NCBI GenBank assembly: GCA_037903355.1
Contig: JBAJFE010000035.1
Coordinates: 124,001-188,000 of the forward strand
Reading direction: 5' to 3'
Length of the DNA stretch: 64,000 bases
DNA from: Trichuris trichiura
Lineage: Eukaryota; Nematoda; Enoplea; Trichinellida; Trichuridae
The notes beneath the pieces were generated by a model, which was not told the origin of the DNA, searched no databases, and was given only the letters and a program-made list of their open reading frames with translations. The translations under genes and the position numbers were made by a program. The stretch's first letter is position 1. Every line of letters starts with the position of its first letter. Positions 49,021 to 60,381 of this stretch are shown here, one piece after another.

Positions 49021-50199
49021 ATGTGTTTCGTAAGACCGTGGAACGACGGGCCTGCATTTTGGCTTGAATGGAAAGCCGACGATAGCAACGCCAATTTGTA
49101 CGTTACCGGCTTGAATGATGATCAACTAGATCGTTCAAGTTGGATAAATGACAAATTTTGCATCCCGCCCGGAAATTCTCAGTCTGGCCAACTTCTTCTG
49201 CGCTACAACGGTTTTGTTGTGGAGCCTGGTCGATCAAGCCAGTGGCAATATGTGCACGACCCAAATTTAGCTTTTCTCCAAGTCAATGCCGTTGTGGCAC
49301 CCGCATCGAATTACACCAGTTGGCGTTCGCGCTTTTCCGATCTGGAACGCCAAGTTTACAATGTGGAAGGATTTTGCCGCTCTGCATCCCGAGGTTACGT
49401 AGCTTTGTGTAAGCGTTGCGGCCATATTTTTGCCCGTAGCGGAACTGCGTCTGCTATTTTTCCCGCGCCAAATATGGATGCCGTTGAGATTTCCGAAAAT
49501 TTTTTCTGCCACCCAAAGGGTGCTCTTCAAGCGTCAGGAAAGGACGATCGTCATGGAGAAGATCGTACGAGGTCTTTTTTAACATCAAGCCATTTTTTCC
49601 TTGACCTCGAAACTCACAGTTGCACTGGAGAAGTGGTGGAAGGACAGAAGATCTTTAAGTGCCCAAACTGTCATTTGGAATTGGGGTTGTTCCTTTCAAA
49701 GTCCAAGTCTGCATTTCTTGGTGTCAAGGGTGTTCTGTGCTCTTTTTTCCACGGGTCCGCAACATTGTCTGTCCGCGACGAACTCGGCGAACAACACCGG
49801 TTCGATAGGTACACTTTTTCTTCCAACGAAGAATACTTGTACGCTTGGATGATTCGCAAAGAATTTGAACATCTAAGTGCTCGCCATATACTGCTCAAGT
49901 CTTTCAACGGTCGGGTTCAGATGGTCCTTTGGTTGCTTGATGCAACAACAATAATGGCATGTGGTCTACTCACTGAGGACGATGTCTGCTTGCCTATGGC
50001 TGTGTTGAAGTTGATGTTTCTCGACCGTGATACTGACTTGCTGTCAGTTATTACCAGCAATGCACCTAACGTGTTTCTTTCGAATTCAGTAATTGACTTT
50101 CTCAAATTACTGCTTTTCAAAAATCAGCAAAACTTACCTGAAGCGCTAACTCGAATTGGAAAATTTCACGTCTCCTTCCTTCGTTTAGCTCAAATTTAG
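49021..50199 (+). CDS. UBE3D: UBE3D-like E3 ubiquitin ligase (HECT_2 family)
   Basis: A single 392-residue open frame starts at 49021, with an in-frame stop two codons upstream, so the start is well fixed unless a spliced 5' exon exists. UBE3D (H10BH, E2-binding E3) is a cytoplasmic ligase that binds ubiquitin-conjugating enzymes such as UbcH10. The protein is 389 residues in humans, so the length fits. Cysteine pairs CKRC (130-133) and CPNC (214-217) and the conserved FFCHPKG (162-168) are present. The C-terminal part carries the family signatures VLWLLDA and LPEALTRIGKFHVSFLRLAQ, which align with the end of human UBE3D. Being intronless is unusual beside its intron-rich neighbours. A retrocopy origin is possible, but the frame is intact. 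Confidence 0.85.
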   Translation: MCFVRPWNDGPAFWLEWKADDSNANLYVTGLNDDQLDRSSWINDKFCIPPGNSQSGQLLLRYNGFVVEPGRSSQWQYVHDPNLAFLQVNAVVAPASNYTSWRSRFSDLERQVYNVEGFCRSASRGYVALCKRCGHIFARSGTASAIFPAPNMDAVEISENFFCHPKGALQASGKDDRHGEDRTRSFLTSSHFFLDLETHSCTGEVVEGQKIFKCPNCHLELGLFLSKSKSAFLGVKGVLCSFFHGSATLSVRDELGEQHRFDRYTFSSNEEYLYAWMIRKEFEHLSARHILLKSFNGRVQMVLWLLDATTIMACGLLTEDDVCLPMAVLKLMFLDRDTDLLSVITSNAPNVFLSNSVIDFLKLLLFKNQQNLPEALTRIGKFHVSFLRLAQI

Positions 50200-51281
50200 A
50201 AAAAAGAACGATGGGAGACTTGCTTTGGCTTTTTTCAAACTTAAATATTTGTTTCAGTTTTTTGTGTTGACGAGTAACTGTTACCGCTCTAGTTTACTGC
50301 GCACAGCTCGCTTATTCGCAAATTTACATTTGTAATGATGCCTTAGGTTGGAAGTAAAATGACTCTTCCCAAAAACGTTTTATTTTGAAAGCAGACGTTA
50401 GCAGTACGCCTGCGGAAAGTCCCTAATTCAAAGGCTATCAACTACTGCGCGAAGTATATTCCAAAAAGGGTGGCTTGAAAATTGAATGATATGATTTGCT
50501 TCCTAAAAACAGCGAAAGTTGGCTGTAACGCTTTCAGCCGAAGAGAAAATTGACTGACGAAGATGTCTCAACGAAAGACGCCTATTCGAATTATTTTATA
50601 CGGTAAACTTCAAGAGCAGAGACGAAGTAACGGGAACACGTGAGTAGGCTAAGCGAAAAAAGCATTACGTCAGTGGCTGCTTCATTCCGGACATAATTTG
50701 CTTGCAGAAGAGCATTGTTTTATGCTTACATGAAAACTTCTAAATTGGGAAACAATGATAATGTGTACAAAAGAAAAAGTTTTTATTTGAATATTTGTTG
50801 CGACATTATTCCGCATTGTTACTTTAGCAGCAATAGCTAAAGCAAATTTTTAAATCTTACGTACGCTCAATCCATCATGCTATTTTTTGGGCGATTACGT
50901 AGAGCGGAAGTTTTTAAATTTTTGAAAAGTTGCAAAGATCAAAAGCGATGAGTATTTGCGTGGTTGTTTGTACTCTATTTTGTCAGGAACTTCGTCTTCA
51001 TGACGCTTTCCCCCTCCAGTGTGACAGTCGCATTCGTCATTGCTCTTGTTCGTAATTGGGACAGGTTAAGCAGACAAGAATTGATTTTCCCAACACTTAC
51101 AGGGAAGTGAATGTTAACGTGTGCGTCGAACAGGTCGCTGACACGCTTAGAGGCAAGGTTAACATTTTTTACGAGCAAGTCTTGTAGTCATTCCGCTATC
51201 ATTGGTCGTCTTGGACACGATTCGCGGATGTATCTCCTAATCGGTCGGCTACAAGCCGAATGGTGAACACGGCTGACTTAG
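50200..51281. other. Intergenic region between UBE3D-like and leishmanolysin genes
   Basis: About 1.1 kb, AT-rich, with no supported coding frame. It holds the 3' UTR of UBE3D and the promoter of the protease. No repeats were noted. Confidence 0.5.
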
Positions 51282-54200
51282 ATGGTCACTGCAGCAATCC
51301 TATTTACGGCATTGGTATTCTGTGTAACCATAGATGGAGCGCGTAGCTTTCACTGCTCCTACGAACCGCCAAAGCCTGAAGAGGCAAGTGCAACCTCCGT
51401 TCGGTCGGCAAAATGTTCGCCTATTTTGTATTTTCAGATTCTAACCAGCGTTGTCCAAAAGCGGCCGCCGTTCATACGGCATCGCAGATCGAAAAAGAGA
51501 TTTCACAGCCTAAGAATAACCCCCTACTTCGACAGCAGTGTCAAAACGTTGCCTTCGGAGAAGCGCAACTTCGTCGAGACCAACGTTAACCATGCATGCC
51601 AGTTCTGGCAAACTGCGTTGTCCGTACGACGTTTGGCATCGCCACTTTTGCTTGACAGGTCAAAATGGCATTTTTGCTTTTCCGAACGTGTTATCGTCTT
51701 GCCACCATTTCGCTGTTGTGCTTGATTGTTTTGAACGCCTAAATTTGAAGCTACCTTTACGTTATGACCGTCGCGGCAGAAATCAACTTGTTTTTTAATC
51801 TTTCAAATGGATTTTTAAAACACGTCCTCACGTGCAACTCTCTTTTTGTACGATTCGTAGGCTTAATATGTTAAAAATGTTGTAATGTAACTCGTCCAGC
51901 GAAATTTGTATGAAATAGTAATTTCGCGTACAGAGCATTTTCTGGCGCTATTTCTGCGTTATCGTTGCCGCGAAATTGCTACATTTTTTTACTTCTTGAA
52001 ATGATGAGCAGTTGTAAAATAAGATTGCCTTTTCGTTCGATATACTATACTGCTTCATGGCCTGCGTAGGTGTACTTCTTTTTAACTTTTGGTTTCCTTT
52101 TGCAAGCTGGGAAATTTCCGTTAAAGCGCGCTGCTTGAAATGAGCGTTGGTTACGGTTTTATTACTTTGCAGAAGGTGCGTTGAAGCCACCGTTCGTAAG
52201 AACGGTGCGACCTGCTGTAAGCAGAAATGCCAGGATGTTACCTTCTGTGGTGAGGCCAGCGTTCCAGAAGAACACTTGAAGGTGCTTCTGCTGCTTCGAT
52301 CACGTCCCTATGTTATTGCTAGTTACTTTCAGCCGTGTCGATTGTACTACCCTACTGTAGATTCTTGCGTAGGCGCTGCATTCGATCATAAGGTTGGCAT
52401 CTCAAATACAGATTTCATTCTGTACGTGTCCTCCTTGAATTCCGAACGTTGCCGACACAAGGAAAATGTTGCCTACGCTGCGCATTGCCAAATGGAATTC
52501 GAATTCAACAGGTATACATAGCATGCAGCAGCGATGCTTTTAAAGCAACGTTTATTGGAAGGCTTGTTGCAGGCCCATTGCGGGATATATGAACATTTGT
52601 CCACATTCCGTCTCCGCAGAGGAGAAAGATCACGAAGTACTATTTTCTACGATGAAGCATGAAATCCTTCATGCCTTAGTATGCAGTCAATGACCATTTT
52701 TTTAACAGCATAGCAGCCAGTCTCTGTTGACGTGTTTTTAGGGGTTTTCAGCTGCCCTTTTTGCGTATTTTCGTGACAGCAATGGTAATCCACTAACGCT
52801 TCGCGATGACTCTGGCAATCCAGTGTACTTTGATCCTACTCACGGGTTTTTCATGCCGAGCGAAAGGGTGGTAAAAACCGTAGTGAGAAGGGACTGGTTT
52901 ACTCGCTTTGGACGGCGCAATCATACAATCAAGATGATGGTCACGGAGCGCGTCCGGCGTGAGGTTAGGCGGCATTTCAATTGCAGTCTGTTGGAAGGTG
53001 CCGAGTTGGAAAACCAAGGCAGCAACGGAACCGTATATGGGCACTGGGAAAAGCGTCTTTTCGAGGTTAGTGGGCGTATTACCATTCCTTCAGTTTTTTA
53101 GTAGGCGTGCGCACCTCCTAAATGACATTTGAAAAATCCACCCTACTGCAACATCAATAACTTTTTTGAGCAATGGCATGGCGTCACACGTCACAGAATT
53201 TCTCCTATGATCTCACGTGAGCTTCCAAGAAGTCACTTTGTGAAAGAGAGACTTCTAAGTTAGAAATATTAGCGTTAGTAAAGCAGCATACTCTGCTAGG
53301 AATATTTTTAAAAAGTCCTCCTGGCGGATGTCGTTTTATCCCTGATTATTTCAAAACTATTGTTAAAATAGTTTACAAAAACTACTATCATCTTTGTTTT
53401 TAGTGTGCAATAAAACAAATGAATTTTATGCTTTGATTTAGATCATATCCCTAACTTATCACATTACATATCCATAAGCGCATAAAAATCTTATCTGAGT
53501 ATCATTGCGGCTCCTGAGCGTTCGGGATAAGGATGTGTTTAGATATTTTAATGTGAAAATTGGTTGCTTGACTACATGTATGCCTTTATATGCAAAGGTG
53601 GCGACGACAAACCAGTCTAGTAGGATTACGTTGTAGAGGCAACAGTGACTATGACTTCATACCTGCCAGAAGCTTGAGCGGGCTTTTCTAACTGAGCCGA
53701 AGTGTGAAATAATAAATATTTACTAACATTTAGCTCTGTGCATAAGTTATGCTGTTTTTTGACAGCTTGAAATGTTTTTGCAAAATCTAATAGCAACTAT
53801 ACTGTATATATATATATATTTTTTTTTCAAAGTAGTTCACTTTTAGTCTTTCCCATTACTTGAGGCTCTCTTTTGCATATATATAATGCGTCATCGTCAT
53901 CAGCGGTACCTGTAAATCTTGGTCTACAGTTTCCTTTTGGCGCGATGATCTTGGTTGATCGCCTCAGCTGGGAAAGCGTCTTTAGTAGCTAGGATACATC
54001 GTTGCCAACATGACTTTATTGTCAGTAGTATTATGCAAAATTTATTTGGTGCTTCTGCTATTGTCTTTCTTCGTTTAAAGTGAGAAAAAAGAATTATTAA
54101 AAATAGGCACTTTTGCGAACTGCCAAATATGGTACGGATGAACAGGCTTGCCTGTAGTTTTAATTTTAAAAAATGAAATTCCATTGTTTATTCGCAGAAT

Positions 54201-55447
54201 GAAGCGATGACTGGGACGCATACGCAAAATCCGGTGTACTCAAGAATAACTTTAGCCTTAATGGAGGATACGGGTTGGTACAAAGCTAATTACAGCGTTG
54301 CGGAGCATCTCGACTGGGGTTTCAACCTTGGCTGCGATTTTGCTATGAAAAATTGCGGTGAATGGATACATGCGGCTAAGCAACGGTACACTGCTCACGA
54401 GCTGTTTACTTTGCGTTCTTATTTTAGCCATTTATTTACAGGAATTCTTCGCCTTGGCCTTACTGTACTGAGGTTAAGCTGAAAAGCGGTTGGAGAGACA
54501 TGAAAACCTCTTGCAACTCCAACAGAGATTCTTTGGCATTGTGCCACTTGGTTGAGTACGTGAACGATTTGCCAGAGGACTATCAAGTATGCGTCTGAGT
54601 TCTGACTATCACGCTTACCGCAAACAGTAGCGTTCTTTCTTACAGTATTTTGATCATTTGAATAACGTGGATCCAAGCGAAGTCGGCAAATACGGAGGTT
54701 CCGTTGAAATAGCCGACTTCTGCCCCTTTCTTCAGGAATTCGAGTGGCGCAAAGGTCCCTTCGAAACTTACAAAGACTCTCGCTGCGGTTTGGCCAGCAA
54801 TATGCCTGGTAGTAGACGATTCCTGAAGTTTCTTTAGTAATTCCATTTGTGCGCAGATGAGCAATACAACGGAGCTTTGGAACAATACGGACCGAATTCA
54901 GCTTGCTTCGATCTAGGCAGCGTTTGGACGCAGCGCAACTGCAAGGTCAACCGGGCATATCCACACCATGGCGCCGCATGTTATGAAGTAATATTGTTTT
55001 TTTCCCTATCTTAAAATGACCGAAATGCTGAATGGCTGCCGTATGTTGCAGTACTCTTGTGTGGATGGACGTCTTTGGTTGCACTTACTGAATGGGACCT
55101 CGCGCTATCCGTGCTACGAAGTTGGTCAACATATCCATGTAAGGCGGAGCGTTGCCGGCTGGTACCACGAAGGTTCTATCGTCTGCCCAAGTTGCGAAAG
55201 CTTGTGCAAGGTGAACTGATCAACAAAGACTCGCGTTATTTCAACTGTGAGCGACTTGTAGTTTTCATCCTTCATTTTGTAGGCCGACAATTTTACTTGC
55301 CTCAAAGAACCGAATCCGCCTTCTGTCCTTTCAGACCCGCCGGTCAGGATACGTTGCGGTTGCGCCACGCTGTTCGCCTGCGGAGAATTTCTTATTGTTT
55401 TGTCTTTAGTCTCCTTACTAGTTGGGGCTACCGCCTGTAATTTTTGA
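51282..55447 (+). CDS. LMLN: Leishmanolysin-like zinc metalloprotease (invadolysin, M8)
   Basis: Ten exons (51282-51658, 52173-52511, 52573-52678, 52742-53065, 54198-54385, 54442-54586, 54646-54808, 54857-54987, 55052-55210, 55283-55447) join in phase to 698 residues, the family's size. A signal peptide is first ([20 protein letters not shown]). [20 protein letters not shown] and the Cys-rich LPEEHLK-type region follow. The zinc site is HEILHALGF (268-276), with a distant third His in GHWEKRLFE (375) and the metzincin turn NEAMTG. The C-terminal half has the family's cysteine pattern ([16 protein letters not shown]). The last exon ends in a hydrophobic segment ([17 protein letters not shown]), which suggests a GPI signal or membrane anchor. 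A 39-base in-frame stretch ending in TATTTTCAG at 51441 may be a tiny intron or coding, so the N-terminus could be 13 residues shorter. In flies invadolysin acts in mitosis and migration. Confidence 0.93.
53812..53830. repeat. TA microsatellite and T run
   Basis: A (TA)n run followed by a T homopolymer lies in the 1.1 kb fourth intron of the leishmanolysin-like gene. Confidence 0.8.
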
Positions 55448-55691
55448 TTTTGCCTGTTTAAGCGTGCAGCTTTGTTCCGTGATTCATTGTACTGCCGAAA
55501 CAATATTTGTTATTTCTCCCGAACAGTTAATCAGCGGACGTTGCTGCCTTTAGCCCCAACCAAAGTAAAAGGCCCACAAGCGGGTGAGACTAATGCTTGA
55601 AATGTGGGCCCACTACATGCGCGCAAGGGAACAACTGACAGTAGGTTAATTTATTCAGTTGATTTTGCCTGTTACTAACTTAAGCAACAGA

Positions 55692-56338
55692 ATGCGCTTG
55701 CAAATTCTCAACGCGAATTACGTAATTTACTTTTTTATTGTCGAATGCGTTCGGATGTTCTTTGCGATTCATTAAGTTGTTACTTACAAAGTCAGTAAAT
55801 CGTTACGGTTACGGTCAGCAGGTCTTGATCGACCCGAAACCTTCGCAACTTAACGTTTATGAAATAAGCGTTATTTTAAAGAGCGAGTTGAAAACCGCAA
55901 GTTTTTACGAGAAACGTATATAAAAACGCACTCGTTATGAAGAAAGAAAAAAAACTAAATTACAATGTTATAATATATTCATTTGAACCTGAAGTGCGAA
56001 TACTTTAGGTTTTCTTCTATTAAACCACCTAATTTTTTTATCACAGCTCCGCCATGTTTGACAGGGAAAACCTTACGACTTTTTGGGGGCTAGTAATGAT
56101 TACGCTTACAACGTTGGTGACTGTATTATCTACGAATCCTTCAAGGATTATCAGGTTTGCGTCTCAATTTATCAAACTAATTCTTCAATATTTCGTTGAT
56201 GGTACATCTTATCATTTACAAACATTAAAGGAACTGTTTAAGGTTTGGATAAGAACCTCAAAGAGTGTTAGCCTGACCAGAAGTTGCGTAACTTTTAAGA
56301 AGTCATGTCGGTGCGAAGCGTACACCTGTGAATACTAG
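55692..56338 (+). CDS. Candidate small secreted cysteine-rich (Ly6-like?) protein
   Basis: This is a tentative model of three exons: 55692-55748, 56065-56154 and 56243-56338, giving about 80 residues. The first would give a hydrophobic leader (MRLQILNANYVIYFFIVEC), the second reads GASNDYAYNVGDCIIYESF, and the third is LTRSCVTFKKSCRCEAYTCE, with several closely spaced cysteines. The spacing loosely recalls Ly6/uPAR three-finger proteins, but the usual final CN is not there. The middle exon has an acceptor TGTTTGACAG and a phase-correct donor. It lies 245 bases downstream of the leishmanolysin gene on the same strand. Confidence is low; all junctions are inferred. Confidence 0.3.
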
Positions 56339-59300
56339 GTAATGTTTTTTTTATGACAGACATTTATACCATCAGTTAAACTGCTAACGCGTAGACAGAT
56401 TAGCCTTGTTTTACTAGTATGCCATAAAGATGAACATTTCATTTTAATTTCTGAAGCGGCTGTTTTGCATCATTTCCGTTAAATATACTGAAGTGTACCT
56501 CTTAGCTTTTGGTGTGTTTTATTGCCTAGTTTTTAACGCTAAATGCGTATTGTTGTGGGAACCAGGTGCGTAAGAGTAATTAAATAAACATTGGTAACAT
56601 TTGTGATTCGCGAACAGTTTAAAAGTGGGTGAGGCGACTTTAAACAGGAAAAAATTATCAGATCTTTAGTCATTTATCCCCTGCTACTCTACAGTAAATT
56701 TTTTATGATGCTTAAACTCGATGAATGCTAAAAAGTTGTTTTCTCAACGATTCCGTTCTGCCCTTACGTAAGCTTACCCCAAATCGTAAGTGTATAGTGG
56801 AACAGCACAACAGAGGACCTTTCATTAGCGGAGATGATCTCGACTCGAAGAAAAGTAACTGAACACAAGCATTACGAAAGCTCTAACGTACAATTGGGGA
56901 TAACTGACTAAACTTTCTTTATGCAAACCATAACGAAGTCAGTAAGAATGAAAGAAAAAAGAACATAACTAATTTAAATAAATAAATAGACATATGAGAT
57001 ACTTAAACAGTGGGAACTCCCGCCCTTTCGCTAGAGGTGATTTGAAAAGAATTTTTGCTGATGACAAAGTTACCATATTATGAATGCAAGTTCCCTTCTA
57101 GCAAGCATGTGCCCATCTTGTTCTGCCCAACGTAATGCTGAAGCAAAACATCAGCCTTACATTTACGCTTAGATTTGGATAAGAATAGAGAAGCATGATC
57201 CGTTTGGCATCTTAGCGATATCATCCAAAACATGTGACAGAGCGAATGGCAATGACTCTTAAAATCTATTTTACAGGCAGGATTCAATAATTTTTTTTAA
57301 GAAGCCTGAGCGCCAGCTCGTTTCACAAAAAGCTGAGTCGACACTTCGTATGCCATTGCCATAGGTTTGTAGCACCGATGTATAGAAAAAAACTGGAGCC
57401 ATGGTTCGATTAGATTGTAAACTTTATCTATAGGACTTCAAATTTAGTGTGTTGGGTGCTCTTGTCGAAGAAAAAATTACAAAAGGTTGCAAAGGAGGCC
57501 CTTTCGAAATCAGCAGCGCAATAGCCTGATCATCTTGAGCTCGTACGGTTTCTCCATTGTTCGTTATGCTGACGCTCGTATCAGTTTTCACTTACTGGAG
57601 TTTCCGCTGTGCAACGCGTAACAACAATAAATAGATAATAAGTCGCGGCAAAACTAGTAAAAGTAATGCAGTTGCTATCTTTAGCCCAAATTCGCAATGA
57701 GTTAGTTTAATAGTCAGAAATAAGAACAATCAACAGGCATAGCAGCAAGTAACAAGCACATGAAAGCAAACGTGTGCACGAAAAAGAAAAGTACGAAAGA
57801 CTGGCAATAGGCAGAGCGGGTGAAGCTGCATTTTTGACTACACAAAAACTGACTTTTTGAGCCAGCTCTACACCCCCCATCCCCAGCAGGTTAGCGATCA
57901 ATGGAACACCATAGGGAAAACCACAATGGCTGATGGGGCAAGCGACCGGACTGGGTAGCGGCCAGACCAGGAACTAGTAGGGTGACGTCCTAAATCGGCT
58001 GTTCCAAGGCTTGAAGATATGAAGCTTCTATGACTTTTGACTCGTTAGTCAAGAGGAAGGCTGGCTTCAACGTATCCATTAAGACTGAGTTGACACCATT
58101 TTCCAAGTTAAGAAAAAATTCCTGCAGACGCCATGTTTCCTCAGTTCATATCAGACAGACAACAGATCCTAGGACGGCTGACTGGCTCCGCATGCGCCAA
58201 AAGCAAAAAGAATGAAGCCCCTCTTGATTAAGCTAGCAAATAGAATATCATTGCCTCGGACTATGTCGTGAACAAGGTCATTTCCAAAAACCATCATATC
58301 AATGCCAACATCCATTAAGCCTTAACCGTTCTAAGACGGAAATATCGGCAGATCTACGGCCTGCATGCATACCCAAATGGTTACCTAGAGAATATTAACC
58401 AGCTGCAATGGGGTACTCGTTAACAGTAGTGGTATGACAGTAGCCGATCAACAACTGTTAACGCCATGATGGACGATCAATATCTTCTGCGTACAATACT
58501 TGCAAGAGGCCGTAGACCTGCAAAGGCTTCATATCGTCTGTCATGCCTGCCAATGCCCAGGCACATATCGTCTAACTTAACTGATACAAACAAGACATTG
58601 AAAACTCCAGTCAACCTGGCCACTCGCTGTCAAGCTCTGACTACTGCTTTCTCCACTCTTCAATCGCTCCTTGACGTGGCCATACCGTCCATCTCGTACC
58701 TGCATACTTTCGTACCTGCTAATCTCTACCAGTACAGCACCACGTAATGGCAGCGAAAAAGTCATGTTAGATAAAATAAGTTGGCAGAAGAAAAATAAAC
58801 TAACGACAAAATAAAATCGAAAGAACATATGACGTAAAATAATTAAACTATTTTGTTTTTTAAAATCATTTATACTGATTTCATTATGGGTTGTAGGCGG
58901 TTGAAGTTAATTTCTCAACCAATGAAAGCTTTCTCCTCTGCAGGCTTGCGTAATTGCAAGCAAAGTGCTTTAGCAAAGCTCCATATAACTTCATTGAATA
59001 CACCTGCAAAACTTAACGTCGATGAGTGTAGCGTTGCGTGTGCTGAAGACGGAGTCTAAGCAATTGAAATTTCCACTCATCGCAATTAAACTTTTGCAAA
59101 GGATTCGCAGTAATTTACAGTTGCGGACATAGAGCCGCTGAAGTTAAACTGGCGTTGCCTATCTTTAAGCTGTCCGTTCCTTCTGCCTATTATTAATTTT
59201 AACTTTTTCACCGCAGGCGCTTATAGCGGTGCACGACCTGCACTGAAAGTTGCGCCAAACTAGAAAAGATTAAAAAACGGGTTTTTCCATTAAACGCTGA

Positions 59301-60381
59301 TGGATACTGTAGGTAGAACTGAAATCACGTTCAGTTAGACTAAATAGTCGCAGCAAGCGTAAGTTTAAACCAAGAGTCAAGATTCTTTGGCCACAGTGAC
59401 CCAAAAAAGCCTAAGAGCAAAGCTGAAACCGGAAATAACTTCTGTTTAAGTAAATACCTGGCTACTGGATTAACAGCACTTGATTTTACTTCGCGTAGAG
59501 TACTCACAATCGCCTAATGAAAAGCACCCAAAAGAAACGAGTATAATCCTATACAATCAATGGAATATACACAAAAGCCCGTTACAAAAACTGAAACGAA
59601 GTGTTCATAGTAAACATATGCGGAGTGTCTGTTCGAAGGTTGTCAGATGTAGACCCAACATTCTAGGCGACAGGTGCAAGCGGAGGGAGAGGCAATGGTG
59701 TCAAAAAGATGGGAAGACTGCAGAGGTGATTTCGCTGAATCGAAAGCAACGTCGTGTCATTTAGCATAAAGTGGGTTAACAATACCGATGGTGCTGCAGG
59801 GAAGGAAGGAAGAAGAAAAACGAAAAGGCGGTTAATTTCAGTCCATTATGTTTACTTTTATTTTATCTTTTGTATTTCGTTTTTTGTCATTATTTTATTA
59901 TCTTGTTTTGTCAAATTTGATTTCACTGTCATTAGTACGTTGTTTTAGTTTACTTTCTTACTTTTGTTGCTCATCCTATTTTACTTACTTGCACTTTTTG
60001 CCCGTCGTATTTTAGATGCGCATTCATCTATCTAAATTATTTTTGTTTCTCTCTTCTTTTTCATTCTTACCGATTTCATCATGACTTCAGGTTGCCTGAA
60101 ATTAATTTTTTAACGAACAAAATTAGGTTTTTACTCTCATTCAAACTGTTTGTTTGTGGTTTTTGCCGATTCCTCTACTGCGTAACCGATGCAAAACAAG
60201 ATACGCGGACTGAAAGAAAGACCGATGCAATTTCGCATATTTAATGAGAATAATAAAACCGAAATGAGAACAGTTATCGTCAACAAATCTGTTCGTTGCG
60301 ATGATAGAGCGTTTTCGTTCGCTGATAACTTTACCGAGCCAGCTTACCAGAATGTTCAGGTTGAATGAATGAACCTGATGA
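56339..60381. other. Intergenic region with repeat copies, no recognised gene
   Basis: Fold-back family fragments occur at about 56755-56820 and 57080-57240. The rest shows no family match. From 59.8 to 60.1 kb the plus strand is strongly T-rich. The PTR-type gene ends at 60382, so its 3' UTR lies here on the minus strand. Confidence 0.45.
57080..57240. repeat. Diverged fold-back family copy
   Basis: The left flank ATGAATGCAAGTTCCC resembles the GAAATGCAGGTTC flank of other copies. The arm CTTGTTCTGCCC (about 57117) and the weak inverted partner GGATAAGAATAG (about 57177) bracket an AT-rich centre (TTACATTTACGCTTAG). Confidence 0.45.
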
